Below are positions 5,146 through 5,212 of a stretch of 5,212 nucleotides of DNA, piece by piece. A model generated the notes under the pieces. It was not told where the DNA came from. It saw only the letters and a list, made by a program, of their open reading frames with translations, and ran no database searches. Numbering within the stretch: position 1 is the first letter of the stretch; each line of letters opens with the position of its first letter. Position numbers and translations under genes: made by a program. Source of the DNA: Candidatus Saccharimonadota bacterium. Lineage in GTDB: Bacteria > Patescibacteriota > Saccharimonadia > Saccharimonadales > SLHW01. The stretch is from positions 1-5,212 of the forward strand of contig SLOC01000062.1 in the NCBI GenBank assembly GCA_007132685.1, given 5' to 3'.

Positions 5146-5164
5146 GTTTTAAGCCTAGTACGAT
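5137..5164 (+). promoter_or_regulatory. Putative sigma70-type promoter of the gene beyond the right edge
   Basis: TTGACT (5137-5142; five of six bases of TTGACA) is followed after 16 bp by TACGAT (5159-5164; four of six bases of TATAAT). Transcription would start near 5171, giving a leader of about 40 nt before the expected start codon just beyond 5212. Unlike the leaderless genes to the left, this one would carry a Shine-Dalgarno sequence. Confidence 0.5.
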
Positions 5165-5177
5165 TGTCTTTGTGTCT

Positions 5178-5186
5178 TTTTTCACA
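5178..5186 (+). promoter_or_regulatory. Second DnaA box match, relaxed consensus (TTTTTCACA)
   Basis: TTTTTCACA fits the relaxed DnaA box TTWTNCACA. It lies in the predicted leader of the rightward transcript and is opposite in orientation to the box at 5123-5131, so the two sites bracket the promoter. It is weaker than the first box because it lies in a T-run. Confidence 0.4.
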
Positions 5187-5199
5187 GCAAATTATGTGT

Positions 5200-5206
5200 G
5201 AGGTGA
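5200..5206 (+). promoter_or_regulatory. Shine-Dalgarno sequence GAGGTGA of a gene starting past the window
   Basis: GAGGTGA matches the anti-Shine-Dalgarno pairing stretch AGGAGGTGA closely. With normal spacing the start codon would fall at about 5212-5216, just outside. An ATG at 5194 opens a frame to the edge but lacks its own Shine-Dalgarno sequence, so I do not treat it as the start. Confidence 0.5.
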
Positions 5207-5212
5207 AGCTAG

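Larger units (their letters stand above)
4961..5212. other. Divergent regulatory region, possible dnaA upstream region or replication origin
   Basis: This 252-bp stretch encodes no complete gene. It is AT-rich and carries, in order, the promoter of the leftward unknown gene, a small hairpin (5005-5019), a nearly G-free stretch (5048-5107), a 12-bp palindrome (5107-5118), a DnaA-box match (5123-5131), a sigma70-like promoter (5137-5164), a second DnaA-box match in opposite orientation (5178-5186) and a Shine-Dalgarno sequence (5200-5206). Together these suggest an autoregulated dnaA promoter or an origin next to it. The downstream gene lies outside the window, so this is an inference. Confidence 0.45.

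Noticed and set aside
1..5212. CRISPR array, insertion sequence, tRNA/rRNA, toxin-antitoxin or defence module
   Set aside because: No spaced direct repeats, transposase motifs, terminal inverted repeats, tRNA cloverleaf or defence-type domains were found on reading both strands.

Overview
The window looks like a piece of a small-genome bacterial chromosome, most likely a Patescibacterium (CPR) of the Saccharibacteria (TM7) type. This rests on compact gene packing, a mixed set of single-copy housekeeping and membrane genes, and the style of the proteins; it is an inference, not a proof. TGA ends two of the genes (at 1187 and 3040), so the standard bacterial stop set applies. This argues against the Gracilibacteria/Absconditabacteria groups, which read TGA as glycine.

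Layout from left to right. Positions 2-115 are probably the 3' tail of an unidentified + strand gene. It meets tail to tail a - strand CCA-adding tRNA nucleotidyltransferase (112-1137). Upstream of that, also on the - strand, lies a membrane-anchored PQQ-type aldose dehydrogenase of the E. coli YliI/Asd family (1187-2404). An 81-bp divergent gap separates it from a + strand run of three genes: a histidine phosphatase (2486-3040), a YjbQ/UPF0047 protein (3063-3443) and a CDP-alcohol phosphatidyltransferase (3504-4133). A convergent - strand gene of unknown function (4109-4960) overlaps the last of these by 25 bp. The final 252 bp hold no complete gene but are dense in regulatory sequence: two opposed DnaA-box matches, a sigma70-like promoter, a perfect 12-bp palindrome, an inverted repeat over the -35 box, a nearly G-free stretch and a Shine-Dalgarno sequence at the very edge. 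A + strand gene, quite possibly dnaA, probably starts just past 5212.

The genes do not form an obvious single pathway. They cover tRNA maturation, sugar oxidation outside the membrane, a small phosphatase, a YjbQ protein and phospholipid head-group transfer. I see no mobile element, CRISPR array, RNA gene or defence system.

The most coherent unusual signal is in how the genes are read. Four genes (2404-, 2486+, 3063+, 3504+) have a -10-like hexamer ending 8 or 9 nt before the start codon, with no convincing Shine-Dalgarno sequence at a workable distance. A fifth (4951/4960-) can be read the same way. This predicts leaderless mRNAs and fixes several start codons.
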